The position numbers were made by a program, and so were the translations under genes. From contig JACCYY010000240.1 in the NCBI GenBank assembly GCA_013696235.1, positions 1 through 6,564 of the forward strand: DNA of 6,564 nt, written 5' to 3'. Of this stretch, positions 1 to 5,676 are shown piece after piece; position 1 is the first letter of the stretch; each line of letters starts with the position of its first letter. The stretch comes from Sporichthyaceae bacterium (GTDB lineage Bacteria > Actinomycetota > Actinomycetes > JACCYY01). The notes under the pieces are model-generated. The model did not search any database and was not told where the DNA came from. It was given only the letters and a program-made list of their open reading frames with translations.

Positions 1-154
1 TGCACGCGGCGACGCTCTTGCACCTCGACAACAGCCTGGTGTCCGCTGCCGGCTTCCCGGGCCTGGTCCAGCGACAGCCGGACTCGGTGCTCTGGTCGCC
101 CGGGGTCCGGGCGACGTTCGGCCTCCCGCACGACGCCCGTCGGGCCATGGTTGA
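1..154 (+). CDS. DUF2071/YqjF-like protein, C-terminal fragment, 3' end unresolved
   Basis: The gene begins before the window. Codons starting at position 3 read HAATLLHLDNSLVSAAGF and, at 96-128, SPGVRATFGLP. From memory of the family, this resembles the C-terminus of DUF2071 (YqjF-like) proteins, in which an 'SPGV..xFG.P' segment lies close to the end of the protein. The biochemical role of the family is unknown to me. The oddity is that no stop follows: the frame stays open to a TGA at 1215-1217, antisense through the whole methyltransferase gene. A shift of one base near 126-130 would instead give a short tail (ARRPSGHG) ending at TGA 152-154. That length fits the family better, so I use 154 as the provisional end. 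The gene may be frameshifted in the organism, or the sequence may contain an error. The family call rests on about 42 residues. Confidence 0.5.
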   Translation, partial: ARGDALAPRQQPGVRCRLPGPGPATAGLGALVARGPGDVRPPARRPSGHG

Positions 155-193
155 CCGTCGACGGGGCAGGTTCGAGGTCCTCCAGGGGTCTGT

Positions 194-228
194 AGGCACC
201 GCTATACCCCCTGGTGGTATCAGGCACC
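194..228. repeat. Near-palindrome flanked by short direct repeats
   Basis: Positions 204-220 form a 17-nt near-palindrome centred on T212, with outer arms ATACC and GGTAT and one mismatched pair inside (C209/T215). A 7-bp direct repeat, AGGCACC, flanks it at 194-200 and 222-228. It lies in the short gap between the converging DUF2071-like and methyltransferase genes. No gene start is nearby, so an operator is not obviously useful here. It could be part of a transcription-end structure. Confidence 0.35.
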
Positions 229-230
229 AA

Positions 231-255
231 GCTCGGCTCGACCGTTCAGCCGAGC
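231..255 (-). terminator. Hairpin at the end of the methyltransferase gene
   Basis: GCTCGGCT (231-238) and AGCCGAGC (248-255) form a perfect 8-bp stem with a 9-nt loop. The hairpin overlaps the methyltransferase stop codon (246-248, read on the minus strand). No U-tract follows, which is common for hairpin terminators in GC-rich actinobacteria. The terminator role is inferred from position and stem strength. It could also serve the converging gene to its left. Confidence 0.5.
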
Positions 256-989
256 GGGCGGAGGACGAAGACACCCCAGCCGAGGTACCGACGGACGTAG
301 GCGAGGTGGGACCGGCGGGCGTCGTCACGGAACGCCCGGACGGCGGGAGCCCGGGCGTCGTCGGGGTTCGCCCGAAGCCACTCGGCGAGCGTCCACCACT
401 GCGAGGCGGCGTAGCGGTCCCAGCTGTCGCCGTCGGCGACCACCATCTCGACGAGGTCGTACCCGGCCTGCTCGAAGCGCTCCCCGGTCCCAGCCAGCGT
501 CGTGAACAGCGCCGGTGCCGCGTCGACCGCGTCGAGCGCCTCAGCCGGCGGGTCCTCGGTCCAGTAGGGCTCCCCCACGAGCACGACGCCGTCGGGACGC
601 ACCGACTGGCGAAGCAGGTCGAGCGTCCCGGGCAACCCGTCGGCGATCCAGGACGCCCCAATGCAGGCCACCACGTCGTAGGGCTCACCGCCGGTGACGT
701 ACCTGCCGGCATCACCCTGCTCGAAGCTCACCCGGTCGCTGACACCGAGCTCGATCGCCCGGGCCCGGGCGGCGGCGAGGAACACGTCGCTGAGGTCGAC
801 CCCGTGGCCGCTCGAGCCGAGCTCGGCCGCCCAGGTCGAGAGCAGCGCGCCCTTGCCGCAGGCCAGATCGAGGATCCGGGTGCCCAGGCCGATGCGTGCG
901 ACCTCCCCGACCAGCGCGAGCTTGGCCGGCGTGAACGGGTTCAGGATGTCGTGGCCGGCCTCGGCCAGCTCGTGCATCTCCAAGGACAT
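246..989 (-). CDS. Class I SAM-dependent methyltransferase
   Basis: This 247-residue protein has a Rossmann-type S-adenosylmethionine-binding core. Motif I is ILDLACGKGALL (residues 39-50). The acidic residue after strand 2 is D65 in GVDLS, GDAGRY (92-97) fits the next cofactor-contacting loop, and RPDGVVLVGEPYW (131-143) is the usual motif after helix D. The C-terminal part is rich in Trp and Tyr (WWTLAEWLRANPDD, then YVRRYLGWGVF near the end) and probably forms the substrate-binding lid. Length and layout fit small stand-alone methyltransferases acting on small molecules. The substrate cannot be deduced. ATG 989 is preceded by a weak GAAGAG eight bases upstream. The internal Met5 is a poorer start because the GGAG before it directly abuts the ATG. 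The gene lies 100 nt downstream of the DUF2786 gene on the same strand, with a hairpin between them, so co-transcription is uncertain. Confidence 0.9.
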   Translation of the reverse strand: MSLEMHELAEAGHDILNPFTPAKLALVGEVARIGLGTRILDLACGKGALLSTWAAELGSSGHGVDLSDVFLAAARARAIELGVSDRVSFEQGDAGRYVTGGEPYDVVACIGASWIADGLPGTLDLLRQSVRPDGVVLVGEPYWTEDPPAEALDAVDAAPALFTTLAGTGERFEQAGYDLVEMVVADGDSWDRYAASQWWTLAEWLRANPDDARAPAVRAFRDDARRSHLAYVRRYLGWGVFVLRPLG

Positions 990-1041
990 GCCGCCAACTC
1001 TTCGTCGGCGCGGCAGGTTGACGCAACCGCATACTCGGCGG

Positions 1042-1070
1042 TCGGCCCGCGCGGTGCCACCCCGGGCCGA
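1042..1070 (-). terminator. Hairpin downstream of the DUF2786 gene
   Basis: TCGGCCCG (1042-1049) and CGGGCCGA (1063-1070) pair perfectly over 8 bp around a 13-nt loop. The hairpin begins about 20 nt after the DUF2786 stop codon on the minus strand and has no U-tract. It is a plausible actinobacterial terminator separating the DUF2786 gene from the methyltransferase gene. The function is inferred from position. Confidence 0.45.
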
Positions 1071-1072
1071 GC

Positions 1073-1125
1073 GTCAGCCGCTGCGCGGGTCAGCCGTTGC
1101 CGCGGGTCAGCCGCTGCCTCGGGTC
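1073..1125. repeat. Three degenerate 16-17 bp tandem repeats across the DUF2786 stop codon
   Basis: Copies of GTCAGCCG(C/T)TGC followed by a GC-rich filler begin at 1073, 1089 and 1106 on the plus strand, and a partial copy (GTCGAGG) begins at 1123. Read on the minus strand, the unit is roughly GCAGCGGCTGACCCGCG. Because the 17-bp unit is not a multiple of three, one copy is read as codons for Gln-Arg-Leu-Thr while the next supplies the in-frame TGA stop of the DUF2786 protein. Confidence 0.6.
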
Positions 1126-2304
1126 GAGGCGCGCGCGGTCGGCCGCGGCCCGCCCGGCGGCCCAGCCCGCTCCGTTGGAGTAGGTCGTGCGGCGCTCACG
1201 CAACCGGGGGAACGTGAAGTCGAATGCGGCGTCCACCTCTTCCGTCCTTCGGCGCAGGGCCGGCACCAGCGCGTCGCGACGGGCCGACGTCGAGGCCGCC
1301 TCGTCGGTCGCCGTGGCGAGCCGCTCACCGATCCGTGACGCGTACGCGATGAGGAAGGCCCGGCGGAACGACGCCGTACGTGACGAGGCGTCCCGGCGGC
1401 CGCGATCGACGTGCCCGAGCATCGCCGCGGTCGCCTGCACCAGGAGCGATGTCACCATGAGCTCGACCGCCTCGAGGTCGCCCGTATCGCCGACCACGGT
1501 GACGAACCCGAAGCCTTCCGACACCGCCGAACGGCACCGGTTCGCCTTGCCCACCGCGTCGACGAGCATCGCCTTCGCGAGCACGTACGGCGCATCGATC
1601 CACAGCCGCCGGGCACGGATGTCCGGCACGATCGCCGGGTCGCCCGTCCCGGTCACGAGCCGCTCGAGCGCGTACCGGCTGATCAGCTCCTGCGCCTTGC
1701 CCGACAACGCCTCCGCCTCGCCCGGGAAATCGGTGGACTCCGCTTTCGCCAGCAGCGCGCGGACCTTCGCGAGCCGCTGGGCGTCGGATGCGTCGACCGA
1801 CTGCGGGACCGCGGGCAGGACGCGGCCCGGCGGTGGGAGCACGGTTGCGATCGTCGGCAGCATCGTGAGCGCGGCGCCGAGGGCGAGGCCGTACTCGAGG
1901 CCGAGGGCGTTGTGCAGGTCGGCGGGGAAGGACGGTCCGAGGTCGCCCAGCTCGTCGAACCAGCCGGGGTGGATTCGGTCGCGCGGGTGCCGGTCGAGCT
2001 CGTCACGGACCAGGCAGACCAACATCGGGGTGTGCCGTTCGTCGGCCCGGCGGCGGACGAGCTGGGCCAGGTCGGTCGGCGTCCAGCCGCCCTGCGTCGC
2101 CCGCCCGACCGCGGCGGCGAGACGAACGCCCAGAAGCTCTGCCACGAGCCGCGGGGCGACCGGGCTGTCGAAGCCGCTGAGCAACCGGGCGTAGACCGGG
2201 GCTGCCTCCCGGCCGCCCAGGATCTCGATCAGCACGCGGTCGATCAGCTGATCGGCGATCGCTCGCTCGCCGGGCAGCGGACCGGGTGCGCGCATGCCGA
2301 CCAT
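1090..2304 (-). CDS. DUF2786 domain-containing protein, function unknown
   Basis: This protein has 404 residues if it starts at ATG 2304. Residues 175-214 match the DUF2786 signature (RLAKVRALLAKAEST, then FPGEAEALSGKAQELISRYAL), a short helical module common in actinobacteria and their phages. The following region, about 230-390, contains FGFVTVVGDTGDLEAVELM, SFRRAFLIAYASRIGERL and a Gly/Ala-rich end (GAGWAAGRAAADRA). This resembles the DUF7168-like segment that often follows DUF2786. Residues 1-170 are mostly helical and unrecognised. There is no signal peptide or convincing membrane segment, although 135-155 is hydrophobic. No catalytic residues can be named. An in-frame GTG at 2316 and an ATG at 2295 are alternative starts; none has a good Shine-Dalgarno sequence. 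The frame is open further upstream, but that part is antisense to a spacer and to the end of dnaB and looks non-coding. The gene lies 137 nt behind dnaB, beyond a strong hairpin. Confidence 0.82.
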   Translation of the reverse strand: MVGMRAPGPLPGERAIADQLIDRVLIEILGGREAAPVYARLLSGFDSPVAPRLVAELLGVRLAAAVGRATQGGWTPTDLAQLVRRRADERHTPMLVCLVRDELDRHPRDRIHPGWFDELGDLGPSFPADLHNALGLEYGLALGAALTMLPTIATVLPPPGRVLPAVPQSVDASDAQRLAKVRALLAKAESTDFPGEAEALSGKAQELISRYALERLVTGTGDPAIVPDIRARRLWIDAPYVLAKAMLVDAVGKANRCRSAVSEGFGFVTVVGDTGDLEAVELMVTSLLVQATAAMLGHVDRGRRDASSRTASFRRAFLIAYASRIGERLATATDEAASTSARRDALVPALRRRTEEVDAAFDFTFPRLRERRTTYSNGAGWAAGRAAADRARLDPRQRLTRGNG

Positions 2305-2328
2305 CGTGCCGCGCACCGGGGACGCTTG

Positions 2329-2352
2329 CGACCGGCTGTCCACAGCTGGTCG
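2329..2352. promoter_or_regulatory. 24-nt dyad with a DnaA-box-like core upstream of the DUF2786 gene
   Basis: The 24 nt are an almost perfect inverted repeat: outer arms CGACC/GGTCG, inner arms GCTGT/ACAGC, one mismatched pair (G2334/T2347) and an unpaired CC centre. The centre reads CTGTCCACA (2336-2344), one base from the actinobacterial DnaA box TTGTCCACA. It ends 25 nt upstream of ATG 2304, a suitable place for an operator or promoter-overlapping site. Whether DnaA or another dimeric regulator binds is not known. Confidence 0.45.
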
Positions 2353-2366
2353 ACCGCGCGCGACCT

Positions 2367-2395
2367 CCCGGCTGGGCGCCGCAGCCCCAGCCGGG
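2367..2395 (-). terminator. Strong hairpin downstream of dnaB
   Basis: CCCGGCTGGG (2367-2376) and CCCAGCCGGG (2386-2395) form a perfect 10-bp GC-rich stem with a 9-nt loop. It starts about 46 nt past the dnaB stop codon on the minus strand. There is no U-tract. Position and stability make it the best terminator candidate in the window, implying that the DUF2786 gene has its own promoter. Confidence 0.6.
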
Positions 2396-2441
2396 TCGAG
2401 CGCGGGACTCGTCGCCGGCGAGGAAATTGCCTTGTCGACGG

Positions 2442-3812
2442 CTAGCCGTGGGCCATATCGACGAAGCGGGAATAGTGCCCCTGGAAGGCCACAGTGATGC
2501 CGCTGTGGGTCGGGCCGTTGCGGTGCTTGGCGAGGATGAGGTCGGCCTCTCCCGCGCGGGGGGACTCCTTCTCGTACATGTCCTCGCGATGCAGCAAGAT
2601 CACCATGTCCGCATCTTGTTCGAGGCTGCCGCTTTCGCGTAGATCGCTCAGCATCGGTCGTTTGTCCGTTCGTTGCTCTGCCCCTCGGTTGAGCTGGCAG
2701 ACCGCGATCACGGGCAGGTCGAGCTCTTTCGCGAGCAGCTTCATCGAGCGGGAGAACTCCGAGACCTCGACCTGACGGCTCTCGACACGTTTGCCGCTGG
2801 TCATGAGCTGGAGGTAGTCGACGATCACGAGGCGCAGGTCGTGGCGCTGCTTGAGCCGCCGGCACTTCGCGCGGATCTCCATCATCGACATGTTCGGCGA
2901 GTCATCGATGAACAGCGGGGCCCCGGACACCTCTCCCATGCGCCGCGCGAGCTTGGTCCAGTCGTCGTCCGAGAGCCCGCCAGAGCGCATCTTGTGCAGC
3001 AGCACCTTCGCCTCGGCCGACAGCAACCGCATCGTGATCTCGTTGCGGCTCATCTCCAGCGAGAAGATCACCGATGCGAGCCCGTGCTTGATCGACGCCG
3101 ACCGGGCGACGTCGAGTGCGAATGTGGACTTCCCGAGGGCGGGCCTTCCGGCGACGATGATCATCTGACCGGGGTGCAGGCCGTTCGTCACGCTGTCGAG
3201 ATCGGCGAAGCCGGTCGGGACGCCGACCAGCGTGCCGTCGTGGGAGTCGATCGCCTCGATCTCGTCGAGGGTGCCCTGCATGATCGCCGCGAGCGGCTGG
3301 TAGTCCTCGCTGGTCCGGCGCTCGGTCACCTGGTAGATCTCCGCCTGCGCCCGGTCCACCACGTCGTCGACCTCGCCGTCGCCGGCGTACCCGAGCTGGG
3401 TGATCCGTGTGCCCGCCTCGACCAGCCGGCGCAGGATCGCCTGCTCGCGCACGATGCGGGCGTAGTAGCCGGCGTTCGCTGCGGTCGGCACCGAGGCGAT
3501 GAGCGTGTGCAGGTACGGCGCGCCTCCCACCCGACCGATCTCGCCGCGCTTGGTCAGCTCGGCGGAGATGGTGACCGGGTCGGCTGGCTCGCCGCGGCCG
3601 TACAGATCGATGATCGCCTCGTACACCGTCTCGTGCGCGGGACGGTAGAAGTCGCTCCCCCGGATCACCTCGACGACGTCGGCGATCGCGTCCTTGCTCA
3701 GGAGCATCCCGCCCAGGACGCTCTGCTCGGCGACGATGTCCTGCGGCGGCATCCGCTCGAACTCAGCACCCGGCCGTTCCCTCGGCAGCTCGGCAACGCT
3801 CACTCCGAGCAC
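2442..3812 (-). CDS. dnaB: Replicative DNA helicase DnaB
   Basis: This is the hexameric 5'-3' helicase that unwinds DNA at the replication fork and recruits primase. It has 456 residues, normal for the family. The N-terminal DnaB domain (about 22-125) begins PPQDIVAEQSVLGGMLLS. The RecA-like ATPase domain follows a linker and starts near VGVPTGFADLDSVTNGL (196-212). Walker A is GRPALGKST (222-230), then FSLEMS (250-255), Walker B LVIVDYLQLM (328-337), SDLRESGSLEQDADM (389-403) and the arginine-finger region AKHRNGPT (428-435). The usual intein site in Walker A is uninterrupted. I choose GTG 3812 because GGAGG (3823-3819) lies six bases before it. GTG 3803, three codons later, is the alternative. 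An SOS box lies 46 nt upstream of the start. rplI lies on the same strand further upstream, beyond the two plus-strand genes. Confidence 0.97.
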   Translation of the reverse strand: MLGVSVAELPRERPGAEFERMPPQDIVAEQSVLGGMLLSKDAIADVVEVIRGSDFYRPAHETVYEAIIDLYGRGEPADPVTISAELTKRGEIGRVGGAPYLHTLIASVPTAANAGYYARIVREQAILRRLVEAGTRITQLGYAGDGEVDDVVDRAQAEIYQVTERRTSEDYQPLAAIMQGTLDEIEAIDSHDGTLVGVPTGFADLDSVTNGLHPGQMIIVAGRPALGKSTFALDVARSASIKHGLASVIFSLEMSRNEITMRLLSAEAKVLLHKMRSGGLSDDDWTKLARRMGEVSGAPLFIDDSPNMSMMEIRAKCRRLKQRHDLRLVIVDYLQLMTSGKRVESRQVEVSEFSRSMKLLAKELDLPVIAVCQLNRGAEQRTDKRPMLSDLRESGSLEQDADMVILLHREDMYEKESPRAGEADLILAKHRNGPTHSGITVAFQGHYSRFVDMAHG

Positions 3813-3818
3813 CCCTCT

Positions 3819-3823
3819 CCTCC
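3819..3823 (-). promoter_or_regulatory. Ribosome binding site of dnaB
   Basis: GGAGG, within GGAGGAGAGGGG on the minus strand, lies six bases before GTG 3812 and fifteen before GTG 3803. The spacing favours the first GTG as the start of dnaB. Confidence 0.7.
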
Positions 3824-3857
3824 AGCCGTACGCCGCACGGTCCTGGCTCCCACGACA

Positions 3858-3873
3858 TCGAACGCATGTTCGA
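3858..3873. promoter_or_regulatory. LexA-binding SOS box upstream of dnaB
   Basis: TCGAACGCATGTTCGA is a perfect palindrome. It matches the mycobacterial/actinobacterial LexA operator consensus TCGAAC-N4-GTTCGA at every fixed position. It lies 46-61 nt upstream of the dnaB GTG at 3812 and about 360 nt upstream of the divergent DinF-like transporter. The simplest reading is LexA repression of a dnaB promoter, with induction on DNA damage. I cannot identify a convincing -10/-35 pair overlapping the box, so which promoter it controls is inferred from distance. I also cannot rule out a chance match. Confidence 0.75.
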
Positions 3874-3949
3874 AACCAGTGCAGCAGACGCCCCCGACAG
3901 TTCCCACCAGCGAGGGAGCGCCCCGGCGTTGACCGGCGGCGACCCGCTG

Positions 3950-3978
3950 ACGTTAGGGGTCGCGCGGGGCAGAAGATA
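3950..3978 (-). promoter_or_regulatory. Weak candidate dnaB promoter
   Basis: On the minus strand, TATCTT (3978-3973) and TAACGT (3955-3950) are separated by 17 nt. The -10 fits TANNNT but the -35 is poor. Transcription from here would give a leader of about 130 nt containing the LexA box. This is the only TANNNT element with a usable spacing that I found upstream of dnaB. Confidence 0.25.
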
Positions 3979-3987
3979 GGTCGCCAT

Positions 3988-4070
3988 GCACAGCCCCTGT
4001 GCGGCACCTGGGGATAGCGCCACCAGCAGTGTGGAGGGCCTGTGCACAAGCCTGGGGAATCTGTGGAAAG
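3988..4070. repeat. Phased cluster of DnaA-box-like sites between dnaB and the MATE gene
   Basis: Six same-oriented sites resembling TGTGGACAA or TGTGGATAA (complement of the DnaA box) start at 3998 (TGTGCGGCA), 4009 (TGGGGATAG), 4030 (TGTGGAGGG), 4041 (TGTGCACAA), 4053 (TGGGGAATC) and 4062 (TGTGGAAAG). Four of the six are preceded by CC. Intervals are 11, 21, 11, 12 and 9 nt, close to whole helical turns. The best copy, TGTGCACAA, has one mismatch; the others have two or more. A small inverted repeat GCACAG-CCC-CTGTGC (3988-4002) opens the cluster. No AT-rich unwinding element or dnaA/dnaN gene accompanies it, so it is more likely a DnaA-binding regulatory site than oriC. Confidence 0.45.
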
Positions 4071-4223
4071 TCTCCGCCCGCACCCGGCCTGACCTGCGAC
4101 GATGGTACGCGCGCCAGTGGACGCGAGAAATATCTGCTCCGCTCCCGCGAGTCGTCGCGACGCGCCGGTGGTGGTCGATCAGGGGGTGGTCGGACCCTGC
4201 ACGGTCGGCCCCCGGGGCGCCGC

Positions 4224-4236
4224 TACCCTGCCGACG
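4224..4236 (+). promoter_or_regulatory. -10 element for a probably leaderless MATE transcript
   Basis: TACCCT (4224-4229) fits the actinobacterial -10 pattern TANNNT, and exactly 7 nt separate it from ATG 4237. With the usual -10 to start-site distance, transcription would begin at or next to the ATG, giving a leaderless mRNA. No good -35 is visible about 17 nt upstream and there is no Shine-Dalgarno sequence, which agrees with this reading. Confidence 0.6.
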
Positions 4237-5613
4237 ATGGCACGCACGGGACGGACCGACGACCGGCGCTGGTCCTGGCGCAGCCCGCACGATCGGGAGA
4301 TCCTCCGGCTTGCCGTGCCAGCCCTCGGCGCGCTCGTGGCGGAACCGTTGTTCCTGCTCGCCGACACCGCAATCGTGGGTCATCTCGGTACGTCGTCGCT
4401 GGCCGGGCTCGGGGTCGCCGGAGCCGCCCTGACCACAGTCGTCAACCTGTGCGTCTTCCTCGCGTACGGGACCACGGCCGCGGTCGCGCGTCATCTCGGC
4501 GCCGGTGACCTGCGCACTGCGCTCGCCCAGGGCGTGGACGGGCTGTGGCTCGCCGCGCTGATCGGCGTGGTCGCCGCTGCCGGGACCGGTCTTCTCGCCG
4601 CCCAGATCGTGGGTGCGCTCGGCGCCTCGCCCTCGGTGGCGCCGCTGGCTCAGACGTTCCTCGCTGTCTCCGCGGCCGGGATCCCGGCAATGCTCGTCGT
4701 CCTCGCGGCGACCGGCGTGCTCCGCGGGCTGCAGGACACCCGGACACCGCTCGTGGTGTTCGTCGCCGGCGCGGTCGCCAACGTCGTCCTCAACGTCGCG
4801 CTGGTCTACGGCGCCGGTCTCGGCATCGCGGGGTCGGCGCTCGGCACCGTGATCACGCAGTGGTGCATGGCGGCCGTCCTCGCCGCCGTGGTGGTCCGCG
4901 GAGCTCGACGGCACGAGGCGTCACTGCGCCCGGACCGGCGCGGCATCCTCGCCGCCGCCCACGCCGGCATCCCGCTGGTGGTGCGCACGCTCACTCTTCG
5001 GGCGGCGCTGCTCGCCACCACGTACGTCGCTACCCAGCAGGGCGACGTGTCGGTGGCCGCGCACCAGGTCGCGTTCACGCTGTGGACGTTCCTCGCGTTC
5101 GTCCTCGACTCGATCGCTATCGCCGGGCAGGCGATCACCGGACGCTCGCTCGGCGCGTCGGACATCGACGGCACTCGCCGAGCGACCCGGCGGATGATCA
5201 CCTGGGGGCTGGTCGTCGGCGCGGTCGCCGGGGCGCTGCTCGCGCTCGGCCGGCCGTTCCTCATGCCGCTGTTCTCGTCGGATCCGGCCGTGCAGGCCGC
5301 GCTCGGGGACGTCCTGCTCGTGGCGGCGCTGCTCCAACCGGTGAGCGGGGTCGTGTTCGTGCTCGACGGTGTCCTCATCGGTGCCGGTGACGGGCGGTTC
5401 CTCGCGGTGGCTGGCGTCGTCACGCTCGTGGTGTTCCTGCCGCTGGCCGCACTGGTGATGGCCGCCGACGGCGGCCTGGTCGCGCTCTGGCTCGCCTTTG
5501 GTGCCTTCATGCTGGCGCGCATGGCGACCCTGCTGTGGCGCGAGCGTGGCACCGCGTGGCTGGTCACCGGGGCTCGGCCCACGGGGCGAAGCGCACGCGA
5601 GGTCAGGGGATAG
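4237..5613 (+). CDS. MATE family efflux transporter, DinF-like branch
   Basis: This is a 458-residue membrane protein with about 12 hydrophobic segments (roughly 23-43, 52-75, 100-127, 139-160, 170-190, 196-220, 246-266, 275-300, 320-340, 355-382, 387-410 and 413-434). That is the two six-helix bundles of the MATE family, which exports drugs or metabolites in exchange for H+ or Na+. Segment PLFLLADTAIVGHLG (37-51), with D43, and segment GVLRGLQDTRTPLVV (160-174) followed by NVVLNVALVYG (182-192) are typical of the DinF subgroup. The substrate cannot be predicted. I start at ATG 4237 because a -10 element sits 7 nt before it. The frame is open back to an ATG at 4102, but those 45 extra residues show no family similarity. 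It diverges from dnaB, and ung follows on the same strand after 63 nt. Confidence 0.9.
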   Translation: MARTGRTDDRRWSWRSPHDREILRLAVPALGALVAEPLFLLADTAIVGHLGTSSLAGLGVAGAALTTVVNLCVFLAYGTTAAVARHLGAGDLRTALAQGVDGLWLAALIGVVAAAGTGLLAAQIVGALGASPSVAPLAQTFLAVSAAGIPAMLVVLAATGVLRGLQDTRTPLVVFVAGAVANVVLNVALVYGAGLGIAGSALGTVITQWCMAAVLAAVVVRGARRHEASLRPDRRGILAAAHAGIPLVVRTLTLRAALLATTYVATQQGDVSVAAHQVAFTLWTFLAFVLDSIAIAGQAITGRSLGASDIDGTRRATRRMITWGLVVGAVAGALLALGRPFLMPLFSSDPAVQAALGDVLLVAALLQPVSGVVFVLDGVLIGAGDGRFLAVAGVVTLVVFLPLAALVMAADGGLVALWLAFGAFMLARMATLLWRERGTAWLVTGARPTGRSAREVRG

Positions 5614-5663
5614 CGTCCGGCGCGTCCCGTACGCGTGCGGACCGACGATTGACGGCGCCGCGC

Positions 5664-5676
5664 TAGGTTGCCCGCC
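5664..5676 (+). promoter_or_regulatory. -10 element for a probably leaderless ung transcript
   Basis: TAGGTT (5664-5669) fits TANNNT and stands 7 nt before GTG 5677, the same geometry as at the MATE gene. TTGACG at 5649-5654 is too close (9 nt) to act as a standard -35. No Shine-Dalgarno sequence precedes the GTG, which supports leaderless initiation and selects this start over the upstream TTG at 5668. Confidence 0.6.

Noticed and set aside
2305..2865. N-terminal extension of the DUF2786 protein by 187 codons
   Set aside because: The added part is antisense to the end of dnaB and to a spacer containing a strong hairpin. The protein-like sequence begins only around ATG 2304.
2442..3812. An intein in DnaB
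   Set aside because: Walker A (GRPALGKST) and the other conserved blocks are continuous, and the 456-residue length is that of an intein-free helicase.
2673..3932. A 419-codon open frame on the plus strand opposite dnaB
   Set aside because: It is antisense to the well-supported dnaB coding sequence. Its protein is rich in Arg, His, Asp and Leu from GC-biased antisense codons and has no recognisable motif.
4153..4162. Short perfect palindrome CGTCGCGACG in the spacer before the transporter
   Set aside because: Ten-base palindromes of C and G are frequent by chance at this GC content, and it has no partner site or clear promoter relation.
4102..4236. 45-residue N-terminal extension of the MATE transporter
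   Set aside because: It has no family similarity, and a good -10 element lies inside it, 7 nt before ATG 4237.
3813..4236. Chromosomal origin of replication
   Set aside because: DnaA-box-like sites are present, but most are degenerate. There is no AT-rich unwinding region and no dnaA, dnaN or rpmH gene beside it; actinobacterial oriC normally lies between dnaA and dnaN.
3986..4432. Small plus-strand open frame beginning in the dnaB-MATE spacer
   Set aside because: It overlaps the DnaA-like repeats and the start of the transporter gene in another frame. It lacks a ribosome binding site and has Arg/Pro/Ser-rich shadow composition.
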